Notes under the pieces: model-generated
Seen by the model: only the letters and a program-made list of their open reading frames with translations
Told to the model about the DNA's origin: nothing
Database searches by the model: none
Made by a program: the position numbers and the translations under genes
Shown here: in pieces, positions 12,425 to 21,705 of the stretch
Numbering within the stretch: position 1 is the first letter of the stretch
Layout: each line of letters starts with the position of its first letter
Source: Bacillus sp. EB600
GTDB taxonomy: Bacteria > Bacillota > Bacilli > Bacillales > Cytobacillaceae
DNA: 64,000 bases
Reading direction: 5' to 3'
Assembly (NCBI RefSeq): GCF_024494385.1
Contig: NZ_JAEVLT010000008.1
Location: 62,001 to 126,000, forward strand

Positions 12425-13111
12425 CTAATCATCTTCACCGACAAGGGCTGTCCCAATTCTCACCATCGTTGCACCCTCTTCAATAGCTATCGAAAAATCG
12501 TTCGACATTCCCATGGATAGCTCCTTGCAAGGGGCATAATCTAAATTCAGCGCTTGAACTTCGTCCCTAAGCTCCTTTAATTGTCGAAAACAACTCCGGA
12601 GGACACCCTGATCATTTGTGTGCGGGGCCATTGTCATTAAACCGGCAATCTGAATATTTTCTAAGCTGTGCAGCTGTTTAATAAAAGGAATCACTTCAAT
12701 TGGGTCCATTCCATGCTTTGATGCCTCACCGGAAACATTCACCTGAACGAAACATTTCATTTGTTTGCTAGCACGTTTGTTAATTTCTTCGGCAAGGGAC
12801 AAACGGTCTAAGGAATGGATATAATCTACTATGTTAATTATATTTTTTACCTTTCGGGTCTGTAGTGAGCCTATAAAATGCCATACAGGCTTGTCCTTAA
12901 GGACCTCCCACTTTGCAAGCAGTCCTTCATCACGATTTTCGCCAAGATCCGTAAGACCAGCTTCGAGAGCTTCCTCAGCCCTTTCGATACTTACGTACTT
13001 CGTGACGGCAATCATTCTTACATCCTCTGGGTTTCGATTTGCTTTCTGACAAGCCTCATTTATTTGTTGTTTAATTATTTCAAGGTTTACAGCAACTTTC
13101 ATAAACGACAA
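12425..13111 (-). CDS. ylmE: Pyridoxal-5'-phosphate homeostasis protein (YggS/PLPBP family)
   Basis: This cytosolic PLP-binding protein of the alanine-racemase-like fold helps control free pyridoxal phosphate; it has no established catalytic activity. The PLP lysine is in the MIAVTKYVS motif near residue 38, followed by [26 protein letters not shown] and [20 protein letters not shown]. The start is either the TTG at 13111 or the ATG at 13102; an AGGAGG site is close to the TTG. It overlaps ylmD slightly and is part of the ylm cluster. Confidence 0.92.
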   Translation of the reverse strand: MSFMKVAVNLEIIKQQINEACQKANRNPEDVRMIAVTKYVSIERAEEALEAGLTDLGENRDEGLLAKWEVLKDKPVWHFIGSLQTRKVKNIINIVDYIHSLDRLSLAEEINKRASKQMKCFVQVNVSGEASKHGMDPIEVIPFIKQLHSLENIQIAGLMTMAPHTNDQGVLRSCFRQLKELRDEVQALNLDYAPCKELSMGMSNDFSIAIEEGATMVRIGTALVGEDD

Positions 13112-13929
13112 GAATCCTCCTTCCAGCCAATAAAGCTTACCATTCTTCCTGTTCGACCTTGGTCGCGGCGATGTGAGAAAAATTCATCTTGATCACAGCT
13201 GGAGCAATACCCGGACATTGATATATTTTGTTCAGGAACCCCGGCTTTTTGCAACACCAGTCGGTTTACTTCACGTAAATCTAAACAGTATTCTGCATCT
13301 TTTACTAAATTATATGGTTTTTCTTCGACATCTACTAGTATATTTTGGACTAAATCGATAACACGTTTATCTACAATATAACATTTTTTACAAATTGAAG
13401 GGCCAATTGAGACAAAAATATGTTCAGGAAGAATTCCTTCCATCCCCCAAAGCCCAATCATTTTTGCTGCGATTTGTTTGACAGTCCCTTTCCAGCCTGC
13501 GTGGGCAGCTCCAATCATTCCTTGTTCTGGAGCTATAAATAAAAGAGGGACACAATCTGCATAGCATAATGTTAACAATATTCCTTTTTCATCCGTATAA
13601 AAACCATCCGTTCCCTGAAAGGAAGTATCGTAACGGTTGGAGCCCCTTCCCCTGTCTGCTCTCGTAACTTTCCTAATCTGATTATCATGGGTCTGTTCTG
13701 CTCCTACCCAATTGTTTAACGGGAAATTTAAATCTTCTGCCACTTTGTTTCGGTTTGCGCAAACAGCGGAAAGGTAATCTCCAACATGAAAGCCAAGATT
13801 AAGACTAGTAAATTCGTCTTGGCTGTATCCATCCATTTTCGTCGTAATTCCGGCGACTAAATTCGCAAATTGATCCGTCCAATTTTTTATAAAAAAATGG
13901 GACTTCTTTTGTAATACAAACGGCTCCAT
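13099..13929 (-). CDS. ylmD: Multicopper polyphenol oxidase / purine nucleoside phosphorylase family (YfiH/PgeF)
   Basis: YlmD belongs to the DUF152/YfiH family. Members bind metal through conserved His and Cys residues and have been shown to act on purine nucleosides; E. coli YfiH (PgeF) also edits peptidoglycan precursors. The metal ligands are visible in [22 protein letters not shown] and [10 protein letters not shown]. At 276 aa it is of normal length. The ATG follows GAAGAGGT. The 3' end overlaps ylmE. The physiological substrate in this organism is not evident. Confidence 0.9.
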   Translation of the reverse strand: MEPFVLQKKSHFFIKNWTDQFANLVAGITTKMDGYSQDEFTSLNLGFHVGDYLSAVCANRNKVAEDLNFPLNNWVGAEQTHDNQIRKVTRADRGRGSNRYDTSFQGTDGFYTDEKGILLTLCYADCVPLLFIAPEQGMIGAAHAGWKGTVKQIAAKMIGLWGMEGILPEHIFVSIGPSICKKCYIVDKRVIDLVQNILVDVEEKPYNLVKDAEYCLDLREVNRLVLQKAGVPEQNISMSGYCSSCDQDEFFSHRRDQGRTGRMVSFIGWKEDSCRL

Positions 13930-14000
13930 TTATCTACCTCTTCATGTTTTCCTCTAGTCTACCATAATTTACGAAAAAATGGTTATTGTCATATACAACG

Positions 14001-14261
14001 TTAATCATCCGTTGGTTCTTGACCAATCCCATTGTACTTAACTAAAATGACGTCTTCACCAATCTTAAGAATGTTTCGCCAAGGAAGGACGATATCTTCA
14101 TCCTTACCAAAAAAGCCGAGCACTCTTCCACTTCTTGAAATAACAATGGCTTCAATTTTTCCGGTTGTCAAATTAATATCAATATCACCAATATTTCCAA
14201 GCTTCTTCCCATCTGATACATTTACAACATCTTTTATTTGAAATTCAGATATTTTTACCAT
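14001..14261 (-). CDS. ylmC: PRC-barrel protein YlmC/YmxH
   Basis: This 86-residue protein consists of a single PRC-barrel-like fold (SEFQIKDVVNVSDGKKLGNIGDIDINLTTG at the N-terminus, LPWRNILKIGEDVILVK at the C-terminus). Members of the YlmC/YmxH family occur in spore formers; the function is unknown. It is the first gene after sigG, where B. subtilis has ylmA in addition, so ylmA appears to be missing here. The ATG follows a GGAGGT site. Confidence 0.88.
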   Translation of the reverse strand: MVKISEFQIKDVVNVSDGKKLGNIGDIDINLTTGKIEAIVISRSGRVLGFFGKDEDIVLPWRNILKIGEDVILVKYNGIGQEPTDD

Positions 14262-14327
14262 TGGTAACCTCCAGAAATATTTACTATTGAAAATATATGA
14301 TGCCTTCTCTTTAAAAACACCTTTATC

Positions 14328-14361
14328 AAAAAAATAAAGCTGCCCTTTAGGGCAGCTTTAG
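14328..14361 (-). terminator. Intrinsic terminator of sigG
   Basis: AAAGCTGCCC and GGGCAGCTTT (14336-14359) form a strong stem with a four-base loop and are followed by A/U-rich sequence with seven U residues on the minus strand. It directly overlaps the sigG stop codon. Confidence 0.9.
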
Positions 14362-15140
14362 CTTTGGATATTCTTATTCATTTGTCTAATGGCTGCTTTT
14401 TCAAGTCTTGAAACTTGAGCTTGAGAAATACCGATTTCATCCGCGACTTCCATTTGCGTTTTTCCTTGAAAAAATCGTTTTCGGAGAATTAGCTTTTCTC
14501 GGTCATTTAATCTTCGCATACCCTCTTTTAATGCTAACTCCTCGATCCAATGTGTGTCTTTATTTCGTTCATCACTTAATTGATCCATTACATAAATCGG
14601 ATCGCCCCCATCGTTGTATATGGGTTCAAATAAAGAGACAGGGTCCTGAATGGCATCAAGTGCAAAGACAATTTCTTCATGTGGAACATCTAAGACCTTA
14701 GCGATTTCTTCGGCAGTCGGTTCACGTGATGTTTCACTCATTAACCGTTCTCTGACCTGCAATGCCTTATAGGCAATATCACGCAGTGACCGTGATACGC
14801 GGATCGGATTATTATCACGCAAGTATCTCCTAATTTCTCCAATAATCATCGGTACAGCATAAGTAGAAAACTTTACATTTTGACCTAAATCAAAATTATC
14901 AATCGATTTCATAAGTCCGATACAGCCAACCTGGAACAGGTCATCAACAAACTCGCCGCGATTGTTAAATCGTTGGATGACACTCAAAACGAGTCTCAGG
15001 TTTCCGTTGACTAGTTTCTCGCGGGCATTAGTATCGTCGCCCGCTTGCATTTGCTTGAAGAGTAATCTCATTTCTTCGTTCTTTAAAACAGGAAGTTTTG
15101 ATGTATCGACACCGCAAATTTCAACTTTATTTCGAGTCAA
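14358..15140 (-). CDS. sigG: RNA polymerase sporulation sigma factor SigG
   Basis: SigG directs late forespore gene expression after engulfment. Region 2 (DDLFQVGCIGLMKSIDNFD, YLRDNNPIRVSRSLRD) and region 4 (GKTQMEVADEIGISQAQVSRLEK) are complete. I start at the TTG at 15140 (TTG-ACT-CGA, MTRNKVEICGVDTSKLPVL) behind GAGGAGGG. This gives 260 aa, the same as B. subtilis SigG; the ATG upstream lies inside the ribosome site. The weak TTG start, the leader hairpins and a SigF-type -10 suggest expression is held back at several levels. It is cotranscribed with or follows sigE. Confidence 0.96.
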   Translation of the reverse strand: MTRNKVEICGVDTSKLPVLKNEEMRLLFKQMQAGDDTNAREKLVNGNLRLVLSVIQRFNNRGEFVDDLFQVGCIGLMKSIDNFDLGQNVKFSTYAVPMIIGEIRRYLRDNNPIRVSRSLRDIAYKALQVRERLMSETSREPTAEEIAKVLDVPHEEIVFALDAIQDPVSLFEPIYNDGGDPIYVMDQLSDERNKDTHWIEELALKEGMRRLNDREKLILRKRFFQGKTQMEVADEIGISQAQVSRLEKAAIRQMNKNIQS

Positions 15141-15215
15141 TCTTTTTTCCCTCCTCATAGGAGTTGCTGTACAAAAAACAGTATCTCCTTGAGAAGGAAA
15201 AATATGCACTTGTCC

Positions 15216-15237
15216 TTCCCGGATAAAGCCCCGGGAA
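15216..15237 (-). promoter_or_regulatory. Hairpin in the sigG mRNA leader
   Basis: TTCCCGG (15231-15237 on the minus strand) pairs with CCGGGAA (15216-15222) in the leader between the forespore -10 and the TTG start. It has no U run, so it is not a terminator. A second possible stem (GAAGGA with TCCTTC) follows closer to the ribosome site. A leader stem-loop that lowers sigG translation is reported for B. subtilis; that this one does the same is inference. Confidence 0.5.
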
Positions 15238-15251
15238 ATTATAAAAAAAGG

Positions 15252-15282
15252 TATTATTTCCTAGTACATTGCTATTTTTATT
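15252..15282 (-). promoter_or_regulatory. Forespore (SigF-type) promoter of sigG
   Basis: GGAAATAATA on the minus strand (15252-15261) is a full match to the GGNNANANTA -10 of SigF/SigG promoters. The region 14-15 nt upstream (AAATA) matches GYATA only partly. B. subtilis sigG is transcribed by SigF from this same place, between sigE and sigG. Confidence 0.6.
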
Positions 15283-15301
15283 TTAAAAAAATATTTTTTC
15301 A

Positions 15302-16021
15302 TTAGACCATTTTATTAAACTCCTTACGAAGTCTTTTAATGATTCTTTTTTCTAGTCTCGAAATATATGATTGTGAAATACCAAGCATATCGGCAACATC
15401 CTTCTGGGTCTTTTCCTCACCATTCGCTAGACCGAAACGCAGCTCCATTATTTGTTTTTCACGATCTGATAATTGGTGTAATGCTTTTGTTAGAAGCTTT
15501 CGGTCAACATTTGCCTCAAGATCCTTCGTAATGATATCCTCATCTGTTCCAAGTACATCAGATAACAAAAGTTCATTTCCATCCCAATCAATATTTAGCG
15601 GTTCGTCAAAGGATACCTCTGAGCGAATCTTGTTGTTTCTTCGCAAATACATGAGTATTTCGTTCTCAATACATCTTGAAGCATATGTAGCTAGCTTAAT
15701 TTTCTTTTCCGGGTTAAAGGTATTGACCGCTTTAATGAGACCAATTGTACCAATACTAATCAAGTCTTCAATATTAATTCCAGTATTTTCAAACTTTCTC
15801 GCAATATAAACGACTAATCTTAAATTTCGTTCAATTAAGATTGATCGGGCAGCCTTATCACCACTGGGAAGTTTTTTTAATAAAATTTCTTCTTCATCTT
15901 TACTTAAAGGAGGCGGCAATGCTTCACTTCCGCCAATATAAAAAACTTCATCGGTTTTAATACCAAGCTTTATAAGGATTTTGTACCAAAAGTAAGATAA
16001 GTGAAGCCGCCATTTTTTCAT
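15302..16021 (-). CDS. sigE: RNA polymerase sporulation sigma factor SigE (pro-form)
   Basis: SigE is the early mother-cell sigma factor, made as inactive pro-SigE and cleaved by SpoIIGA. The 239 aa equal the B. subtilis length. The amphipathic pro-sequence [20 protein letters not shown] and the probable cleavage point between Phe27 and Tyr28 ([12 protein letters not shown]) are preserved. Region 2 and region 4 motifs [19 protein letters not shown] and [20 protein letters not shown] are complete. It lies 45 nt after the annotated spoIIGA stop, in the same operon, so protease and substrate are made together. Confidence 0.97.
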   Translation of the reverse strand: MKKWRLHLSYFWYKILIKLGIKTDEVFYIGGSEALPPPLSKDEEEILLKKLPSGDKAARSILIERNLRLVVYIARKFENTGINIEDLISIGTIGLIKAVNTFNPEKKIKLATYASRCIENEILMYLRRNNKIRSEVSFDEPLNIDWDGNELLLSDVLGTDEDIITKDLEANVDRKLLTKALHQLSDREKQIMELRFGLANGEEKTQKDVADMLGISQSYISRLEKRIIKRLRKEFNKMV

Positions 16022-16066
16022 GAATGTTCCTCCTTCTAAATTAGGTTTTTCGTGAGTATAGTAATA

Positions 16067-17005
16067 TTAGCTTACCTTCTCTGTATCATTGCTGCGACGC
16101 GGCCCTGTCAGCATCTTGGGATGGACAATACAATCAAAAGAATTATCGGCAGAAAGCTGCTGCATGGTAAAAGACACAAGTCCTTTTTCACATAGATAGT
16201 GGTCATCCTCCTTGGTAATGAGAATCTGGTCAGGCTTAATAGCTGCAATAAGCTGCCTTTCTTGTCCTACAACACTATAAGGGACTACTCTTAGCCTGTT
16301 CTGCCATTCAGACGGAATCTCTAAACTGCCCATGATTACTGCTTCTGAATCACCAGCAAGTGTTTTTATCGGCTCTGCGACTGTTTCTAGTTTATTTTTG
16401 ATTGATACAAACATGACAGGCATTTTTGACAGCGGGTCATATAACTGGTTCCCACTATCAACTAATCCTTTAAAAATGAGGACATCTTCATTGATCGTAA
16501 CGGTTACATCTACAATTTGCTCAAATTGTATTTTTACCATTTCCAGACTCTCTACATTTGATTTCGAGAAATGCCAGGCCACAGGAAATCCGAGTAACAC
16601 AAACAACCAACTAATAGGATCACCAAATCCTTTAACAGTCGAAAGTATAACCCTCGTTGTCAATTGGGAATCATATTGAATAAAATAATGAGCCCCAATA
16701 AGTGCACCCCCAAGTAGAAAGGTGGCCAAATAAAGTGTCATTAATCCTTTGAAAAAGAAACGCCATCTTTGGTAGCCGAAAACGGTAAGAATCATTAAGA
16801 CCGAACAAATAAACTTTGCAATCGGATGGTTAGTCATACTGCTAAAAGGTGTAAATGCGAGTATAACGATCATTGACCCAATAAATCCTCCCGCAAACAG
16901 CCTCCATATTCGGATTGTTCGTTTTAGAAACAGGGCTGTTAAATAAAGGAGAAGGCTATCAAATAAAAAGTTCAACAACCAAATGACATCCAAATAAATA
17001 GTCAT
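16067..17005 (-). CDS. spoIIGA: Sporulation sigma-E factor-processing peptidase SpoIIGA
   Basis: SpoIIGA is the membrane aspartic protease that processes pro-SigE in the septum after a forespore signal. Five hydrophobic segments fill residues 1-150. The C-terminal protease domain has the catalytic Asp in the GLVDSGNQLYDPLS motif. I start at the ATG at 17005 (MTIYLDVIWLLNF, 312 aa); the GTG at 17023 belongs to the GTGGAGG ribosome site. The gene follows ftsZ with only a terminator and promoter between. The bpr protease gene found there in B. subtilis is absent. Confidence 0.95.
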   Translation of the reverse strand: MTIYLDVIWLLNFLFDSLLLYLTALFLKRTIRIWRLFAGGFIGSMIVILAFTPFSSMTNHPIAKFICSVLMILTVFGYQRWRFFFKGLMTLYLATFLLGGALIGAHYFIQYDSQLTTRVILSTVKGFGDPISWLFVLLGFPVAWHFSKSNVESLEMVKIQFEQIVDVTVTINEDVLIFKGLVDSGNQLYDPLSKMPVMFVSIKNKLETVAEPIKTLAGDSEAVIMGSLEIPSEWQNRLRVVPYSVVGQERQLIAAIKPDQILITKEDDHYLCEKGLVSFTMQQLSADNSFDCIVHPKMLTGPRRSNDTEKVS

Positions 17006-17092
17006 ATCAAAAGCTTCCTCCACTTTACGAAACTGCCAATTATCTTATCTCCATTGAACTTTATCACCAATTTTCTATTCTGTTTAGGGAAA

Positions 17093-17166
17093 AGTATATC
17101 GTATATATGGCGCTGATACTGTCATTTTCTGTTAACAAAATCACGGAAATTTATTCGGATTTTGTC
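17093..17166 (-). promoter_or_regulatory. Candidate Spo0A-type promoter of spoIIGA
   Basis: On the minus strand TATACT (17093-17098) as -10 lies 21 nt from ATGACA (17120-17125) as -35. In B. subtilis the spoIIG promoter is a SigA promoter with an unusually long 22-nt spacer that needs Spo0A. A TTTGTC element at 17161-17166 partly matches the Spo0A box. The wide spacing is what I see; Spo0A binding is inferred. Confidence 0.45.
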
Positions 17167-17188
17167 TTTTAATTTTGGTTCTAATAAT

Positions 17189-17225
17189 CGAAAAGGCACA
17201 GCCCCGATTCGGAGCTATGCCTTTA
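17189..17225 (-). terminator. Intrinsic terminator of ftsZ
   Basis: AAGGCATAGCTCCGA pairs with the near-perfect complement TCGGGGCTGTGCCTT and is followed by a TTTT run on the minus strand (17189-17225). It separates ftsZ from spoIIGA. Confidence 0.85.
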
Positions 17226-17248
17226 TCAAATTCTTATATAATGTTTAA

Positions 17249-18391
17249 TTAACGACGCCGATTTCTGTTTCGAAGGAAGGTTGGGATGTCCAAAGCATCT
17301 TCCTGGGATGCAGACGACGATGTGCGCTGTTGTTGTTGTTCTTGCTGTGGTTCTTCTCGTTTTGGCTCTCTTTTAATTGCACCAATATTGGATTTGGCCT
17401 GACCAAATGCTGGTCTTGTGATTTTAGGCTGTGACACATCTTCTCTAAAACCAGTAGCAATTACAGTTACAATGATTTCATCCTTAAGGCCTTCATTAAT
17501 AACGGAACCAAAAATCATGTTTACCTCTTGGTCAGATGCAGACGCAACAATATCCGCGGCCTCCTGAACTTCGTATAGGCTTAAATTCATTCCGCCGGTA
17601 ATATTCATTAAGATCCCTTGGGCACCGTCAATAGAGGTTTCCAATAAAGGTGAACTAACGGCTTTCTTCGCTGCTTCAACAGCACGATTTTCACCAGAGG
17701 CAACACCGATTCCCATCAATGCAGAACCTTTACTTGACATGATTGTTTTGACATCAGCAAAATCCAAGTTAATTAGACCTGGAGTAGCAATTAAGTCAGA
17801 AATACCCTGCACCCCTTGACGGAGAACATTATCCGCTTCACGGAATGCTTCAAGCATTGGAGTGCTTTTATCAACAATTTCCAGTAAGCGGTCATTTGGA
17901 ATGACAATCAACGTATCAACTGCCTCTTTCATTGATCCAATTCCACCAGAGGCTTGATTGGCACGTTTTTTTCCTTCAAATGTGAACGGGCGTGTTACAA
18001 CCCCAACTGTTAATGCCCCAAGATCACGGGCAATTTGAGCAATTACGGGCGCAGCTCCGGTTCCTGTTCCACCGCCCATTCCAGCTGTAACGAATACCAT
18101 ATCAGCACCATTTAATGCTGCTTCAAGTTGTTCTTTACTCTCTTCTGCTGCTTTTTTCCCAACTTCAGGATTCGCTCCAGCTCCAAGACCTCGGGTCAAT
18201 TTGGCACCAATCTGCATCTTGACTTCAGCCTTAGATAGGTTTAATGCTTGAGCATCTGTATTGACTGCGATGAACTCAACACCTTGAACGCCATGTTCGA
18301 TCATTCGGTTCACCGCATTATTTCCACCACCGCCAACCCCGATGACTTTTATGGTAGCAAGAGAATCTAAATTCGTATCAAACTCTAACAT
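17249..18391 (-). CDS. ftsZ: Cell-division protein FtsZ
   Basis: FtsZ is the tubulin-like GTPase that assembles the division ring. The GTP signature GGGTGTG is at residues 106-112 and the T7 loop reads [11 protein letters not shown]. The 380-residue protein has a Gln-rich linker ([11 protein letters not shown]) and ends with the conserved C-terminal peptide DIPTFLRNR, followed by the basic tail NRRR. This peptide binds FtsA and SepF, both encoded nearby. It lies 48 nt after ftsA. Confidence 0.98.
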   Translation of the reverse strand: MLEFDTNLDSLATIKVIGVGGGGNNAVNRMIEHGVQGVEFIAVNTDAQALNLSKAEVKMQIGAKLTRGLGAGANPEVGKKAAEESKEQLEAALNGADMVFVTAGMGGGTGTGAAPVIAQIARDLGALTVGVVTRPFTFEGKKRANQASGGIGSMKEAVDTLIVIPNDRLLEIVDKSTPMLEAFREADNVLRQGVQGISDLIATPGLINLDFADVKTIMSSKGSALMGIGVASGENRAVEAAKKAVSSPLLETSIDGAQGILMNITGGMNLSLYEVQEAADIVASASDQEVNMIFGSVINEGLKDEIIVTVIATGFREDVSQPKITRPAFGQAKSNIGAIKREPKREEPQQEQQQQRTSSSASQEDALDIPTFLRNRNRRR

Positions 18392-18439
18392 GACAAATCC
18401 TCCTAATTCATCGATCGTCCTGTACGCTCTTTTTGATAA

Positions 18440-19732
18440 TTATTCGAAAAAGGTACTAAGGAATTTTTTTACTTTCGATGACATTTTTTCTTCCGGATGT
18501 TTTTCTGGCTTAGCTTTAGGTTGCTGATGCTGCTTAGGAACCCGTTTTTCTACCGGTTCCGAAACAGTAACAGGTGATGGTTCCAAGGAGTGCCCCCCTG
18601 GTAATCTAGCATTCTTGTAGGCATGTTTAATCAATCCTACTGCTGTTGTATATTGTGGTTCTCTAACACCAATATAGTCAGGAGCTGCTATACGGACTCT
18701 GGCTTGCAAAATCTCCTCGGCAAGTTCAAGTACCCCTTGCATATTAGCAACGCCACCAGTTAAAACATACCCTCCTGGTAAATCACGAATACCTAATCGT
18801 TTCATTTCTTGGGCAACTAATTCAAAAATTTCTTCCATTCTTGCTTCAATAATATCAGAAATCTCTAGTTGGTTAAATTGCTGATGCTGATCACTTCCAA
18901 TAATTGGAACACTAAATACTTCATCTTCAGATGCATCATCATAAAAAGCATGTCCATGCTTTATTTTTATTTTTTCAGCATCCTCAGTTGAGGTCCGAAG
19001 ACCAATCGAAATATCCTTTGTTATGTGGTCACCGCCTACTGGGATAACGCTCGTGGCCTTTAACTGTCCATGTTCAAAATAAGCAATTGTGGATGACCCG
19101 CCGCCTAAATCAAGAAGAGTAACCCCTAGATTTTTCTCATCCTTCGATAATGCAAAAGAACCTACTGCAAGCGGCTGGAGAGCTATATCCAAAATCTCCA
19201 AGCCCGCTCGCTCTACACATCGGAGTGTATTATGTAGTATTGTTTTAGAACTAGTAATAATTGTTCCTTCCATTTCCAAACGGACGCCAATCATTCCGCG
19301 CGGGTCATTTATTTCATCAAGTCCATCAACAATATATTGTTTAGCAACAACACCGATAATTTCTCTTTCCGGTGGAATTGAGACAACTTGTGCAGCTTCA
19401 ATGACTCGGGTGACATCTTCATTTGTAATTTCCCGGTTTTGACTTGAAACAGCTACCACACCATGACAGGGCTGAAGTGTAACGTGGATACCAGGTATTC
19501 CTACAATAACCTGGCTAATATCCATTCCAATCATTCGTTCAGCCTGCTCAATCGCTTTTTTAATTGAATGAACGGTTTCATCTATATCAACAATAGACCC
19601 TTTTCTTAATCCTTCTGACTTGACATTACCAACGCCAATAATATTTAATGTGTCATTGACCATTTCTCCAATGATTACTTTTACACTGGACGTACCGATG
19701 TCAAGACTAACATAAATTTCATTGCTGTTCAT
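18440..19732 (-). CDS. ftsA: Cell-division protein FtsA
   Basis: FtsA is the actin-like ATPase that tethers FtsZ to the membrane. The actin-fold phosphate motifs LDIGTSSVKVIIGE (residues 11-24) and LLDLGGGSSTIAYFE are present, as is the SHS2 (1c) region. The extreme C-terminus SSKVKKFLSTFFE is the amphipathic membrane-targeting helix. It has 430 aa, slightly short of B. subtilis. The ATG follows an AAGGAGG-type site; its partner ftsZ is next. Confidence 0.97.
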   Translation of the reverse strand: MNSNEIYVSLDIGTSSVKVIIGEMVNDTLNIIGVGNVKSEGLRKGSIVDIDETVHSIKKAIEQAERMIGMDISQVIVGIPGIHVTLQPCHGVVAVSSQNREITNEDVTRVIEAAQVVSIPPEREIIGVVAKQYIVDGLDEINDPRGMIGVRLEMEGTIITSSKTILHNTLRCVERAGLEILDIALQPLAVGSFALSKDEKNLGVTLLDLGGGSSTIAYFEHGQLKATSVIPVGGDHITKDISIGLRTSTEDAEKIKIKHGHAFYDDASEDEVFSVPIIGSDQHQQFNQLEISDIIEARMEEIFELVAQEMKRLGIRDLPGGYVLTGGVANMQGVLELAEEILQARVRIAAPDYIGVREPQYTTAVGLIKHAYKNARLPGGHSLEPSPVTVSEPVEKRVPKQHQQPKAKPEKHPEEKMSSKVKKFLSTFFE

Positions 19733-19836
19733 TCTTTGGCACCTCCTTTAACATTCCTTAAAAGGAACAACAATTCACGTTCTACGCTTATCCTATAAAA
19801 ATATTCGTCACAACTAAATGATTCCCTTTAAAAAAA

Positions 19837-20199
19837 TTACTTTTTTTCTAATTTTTCTTTGTTTGTTGACCATTTTGTCAATAATATACGTCTGATCACG
19901 GCAATATTTTGAAATAATCTGACTCCAAATGCAAAAACTGCCGCCAAGTACAAGTCTACACCAAGATGAACGCCTAGAAAAGCTAAACTTGCTGCAAGTC
20001 CAATATTAAAAAAGAATCCTGAAACAAAAACCTTTTCATCATAAATATTTTGCAACTGTGCCCTAATTCCTCCGAATAATGTATCAAAGGCAGCCAGTAC
20101 GGCAATCGATAAATAATTGGAATATTCTTCTGGTACTCTAATATCGGTTAGTAGTCCGAGGATGATTCCAACAATCAACCCCACGATTGGAAGCCACAT
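19837..20199 (-). CDS. sbp: Small basic membrane protein Sbp
   Basis: This is a DUF1290 protein of 120 aa with about three membrane segments and a basic C-terminus (RRILLTKWSTNKEKLEKK). The function is unknown; it is conserved between divIB and ftsA in Bacillus division clusters. It follows ylxX with no gap (its ATG begins right after the ylxX stop), suggesting coupled translation. Identity rests on synteny and on the WLPIVGLIVGIILGLLTDI N-terminus. Confidence 0.88.
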   Translation of the reverse strand: MWLPIVGLIVGIILGLLTDIRVPEEYSNYLSIAVLAAFDTLFGGIRAQLQNIYDEKVFVSGFFFNIGLAASLAFLGVHLGVDLYLAAVFAFGVRLFQNIAVIRRILLTKWSTNKEKLEKK

Positions 20200-20937
20200 T
20201 TAAGAACTGCCTCCTTTTCCAGCTTTCACAGGAGCCATAAAACGGATATGTAATGGATTATCATAGGCGGGAACTGTCACATTTTCATTTGGTGGAGATA
20301 TTGTCAGCCGCAAATTATCAATAAAAAATTCCTCTGTTGATTTTGACCCTTTCATCCGGTTATATAACTTGTCTGCTATTTGCTTATTATCTGCAATCAC
20401 TCTAACCTCAAGGGGAAGACCTTTGATTGAGTGCCCATCAATCTTCGTTTCAGAATTAATGTCACGAATGACCGTTGTATTAATGACCCGTTGTCCATCA
20501 ATCGAAACATATTTTGCTTCATACATATTTAGATCATTTAAAAGTCTCTTTAAAAGATCTGGGGAAATAATCTTTGTCACTGGCTCCCCCAGTTTTATGT
20601 TTTCGTAGACAGGTTCTATTTTAAGAATGATTCCCGGCCCTGTTACAGGAGTCAACCCCGCCCCCACTTTAAGTTCCTGTAAAGTTTTTCTTAGCGTTTC
20701 CTCTTTACTTTGCTTTTTTTTCGATTCATATGAAGCTATTTTTTCATCGTTTGAACGGATTTCCTTCAACAAATTTGTCTGCAATTCTTTTTCCTTCAAC
20801 AGTGCCTCACGCAGCTGCCATATATCCCTTGTATCCCTTTCAACTGGTTTTTTCACAGTTTGAAATTGCACGGCTATCATAAACCCGATGATAACTGCTA
20901 TGGCAACAAAGCTAAATCTTTTCTTTTGTTTGTCCAC
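20200..20937 (-). CDS. ylxX: DUF881 family protein YlxX
   Basis: This 245-residue protein starts at a GTG behind GGGGGG. An N-terminal membrane anchor (about residues 9-25) is followed by a coiled coil (residues 40-85) and the DUF881 domain, with LTPVTGPGIILKI, AKYVSIDGQRVINTTVIRDIN and PPNENVTVPAYDN. The role is unknown. It is a paralogue of the adjacent ylxW, so the pair is likely an old tandem duplication. Its place in the division cluster suggests an envelope role. Confidence 0.87.
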   Translation of the reverse strand: MDKQKKRFSFVAIAVIIGFMIAVQFQTVKKPVERDTRDIWQLREALLKEKELQTNLLKEIRSNDEKIASYESKKKQSKEETLRKTLQELKVGAGLTPVTGPGIILKIEPVYENIKLGEPVTKIISPDLLKRLLNDLNMYEAKYVSIDGQRVINTTVIRDINSETKIDGHSIKGLPLEVRVIADNKQIADKLYNRMKGSKSTEEFFIDNLRLTISPPNENVTVPAYDNPLHIRFMAPVKAGKGGSS

Positions 20938-20994
20938 TTTTCCCCCCTGCCTTACCTTATCCTTTTTCCTATTGTGGACGCGAGCATGCCTTCA

Positions 20995-21705
20995 TTAACC
21001 TCCCAGAATGGGATCTAAAACAATAGCGTCTTTCTTTTCAAGCGTAAAGACGATATTATCGTTTACCAATTGGTCTTTAACTCCACCTGTAAGGTTTAAT
21101 GCAGCAGATAATGTATCCGGGTCACCAATTGCTGTAACAATAAAAGGAGCGGGGAATTCATTTCCATCTACTGTAATTACCGGTCCATTACAAACTATAT
21201 AAGAACGGCTTGATAATCTTTGTCCATTAATGGCTACAGCCGAAGCTCCTGAAATATAGAGTTCATTCACTACTTTAAAAACATGCATCTCGTGAACAAG
21301 ATAATTGTTTACATTTGGATCCTTTGAATCATAAGCTCCATCAGCTAAGGTAACTTTCACACCTTTTCCCTGGACCTTTACTTGACCTAAAAACATCCGA
21401 TACTTTTCTGCATCATCGGCAAGGTTATAGAAAACCTGAGCTTCCTTTGAAAGCTCCTGTTCATTTTCAAGAACCTTTCCCTGCTTTTGATTCAATTCCT
21501 TTTGGAGTTTTTGATTGGTCTCTTCTTGGTTAATAAGTTGATTTCTAAGTGCGATTGTCTTTTCCCATTGTTTATCAGATAGTTTATATGCTGTTGATTC
21601 ATTTTCCTTCTGATTTAAATGATAAGAAAAAGCCAGCATATACCCAAGAACAAGGCAAACAAAGGATAGAACAACATACTTACCTTGTACTCTTATCTTT
21701 TTCAA
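20995..21705 (-). CDS. ylxW: DUF881 family protein YlxW
   Basis: This is the second DUF881 protein, 236 aa from a TTG at 21705 (MKKIRVQGKYVVLSF) behind GGGGAGG. The open frame extends 9 codons further into divIB. It has an N-terminal membrane segment, a coiled coil with QLINQEETNQKLQKEL, and a DUF881 core with GKGVKVTLADGAYDS and ISGASAVAINGQRLS. The function is unknown. It overlaps divIB by 26 nt and lies 57 nt before ylxX. Confidence 0.85.
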   Translation of the reverse strand: MKKIRVQGKYVVLSFVCLVLGYMLAFSYHLNQKENESTAYKLSDKQWEKTIALRNQLINQEETNQKLQKELNQKQGKVLENEQELSKEAQVFYNLADDAEKYRMFLGQVKVQGKGVKVTLADGAYDSKDPNVNNYLVHEMHVFKVVNELYISGASAVAINGQRLSSRSYIVCNGPVITVDGNEFPAPFIVTAIGDPDTLSAALNLTGGVKDQLVNDNIVFTLEKKDAIVLDPILGG

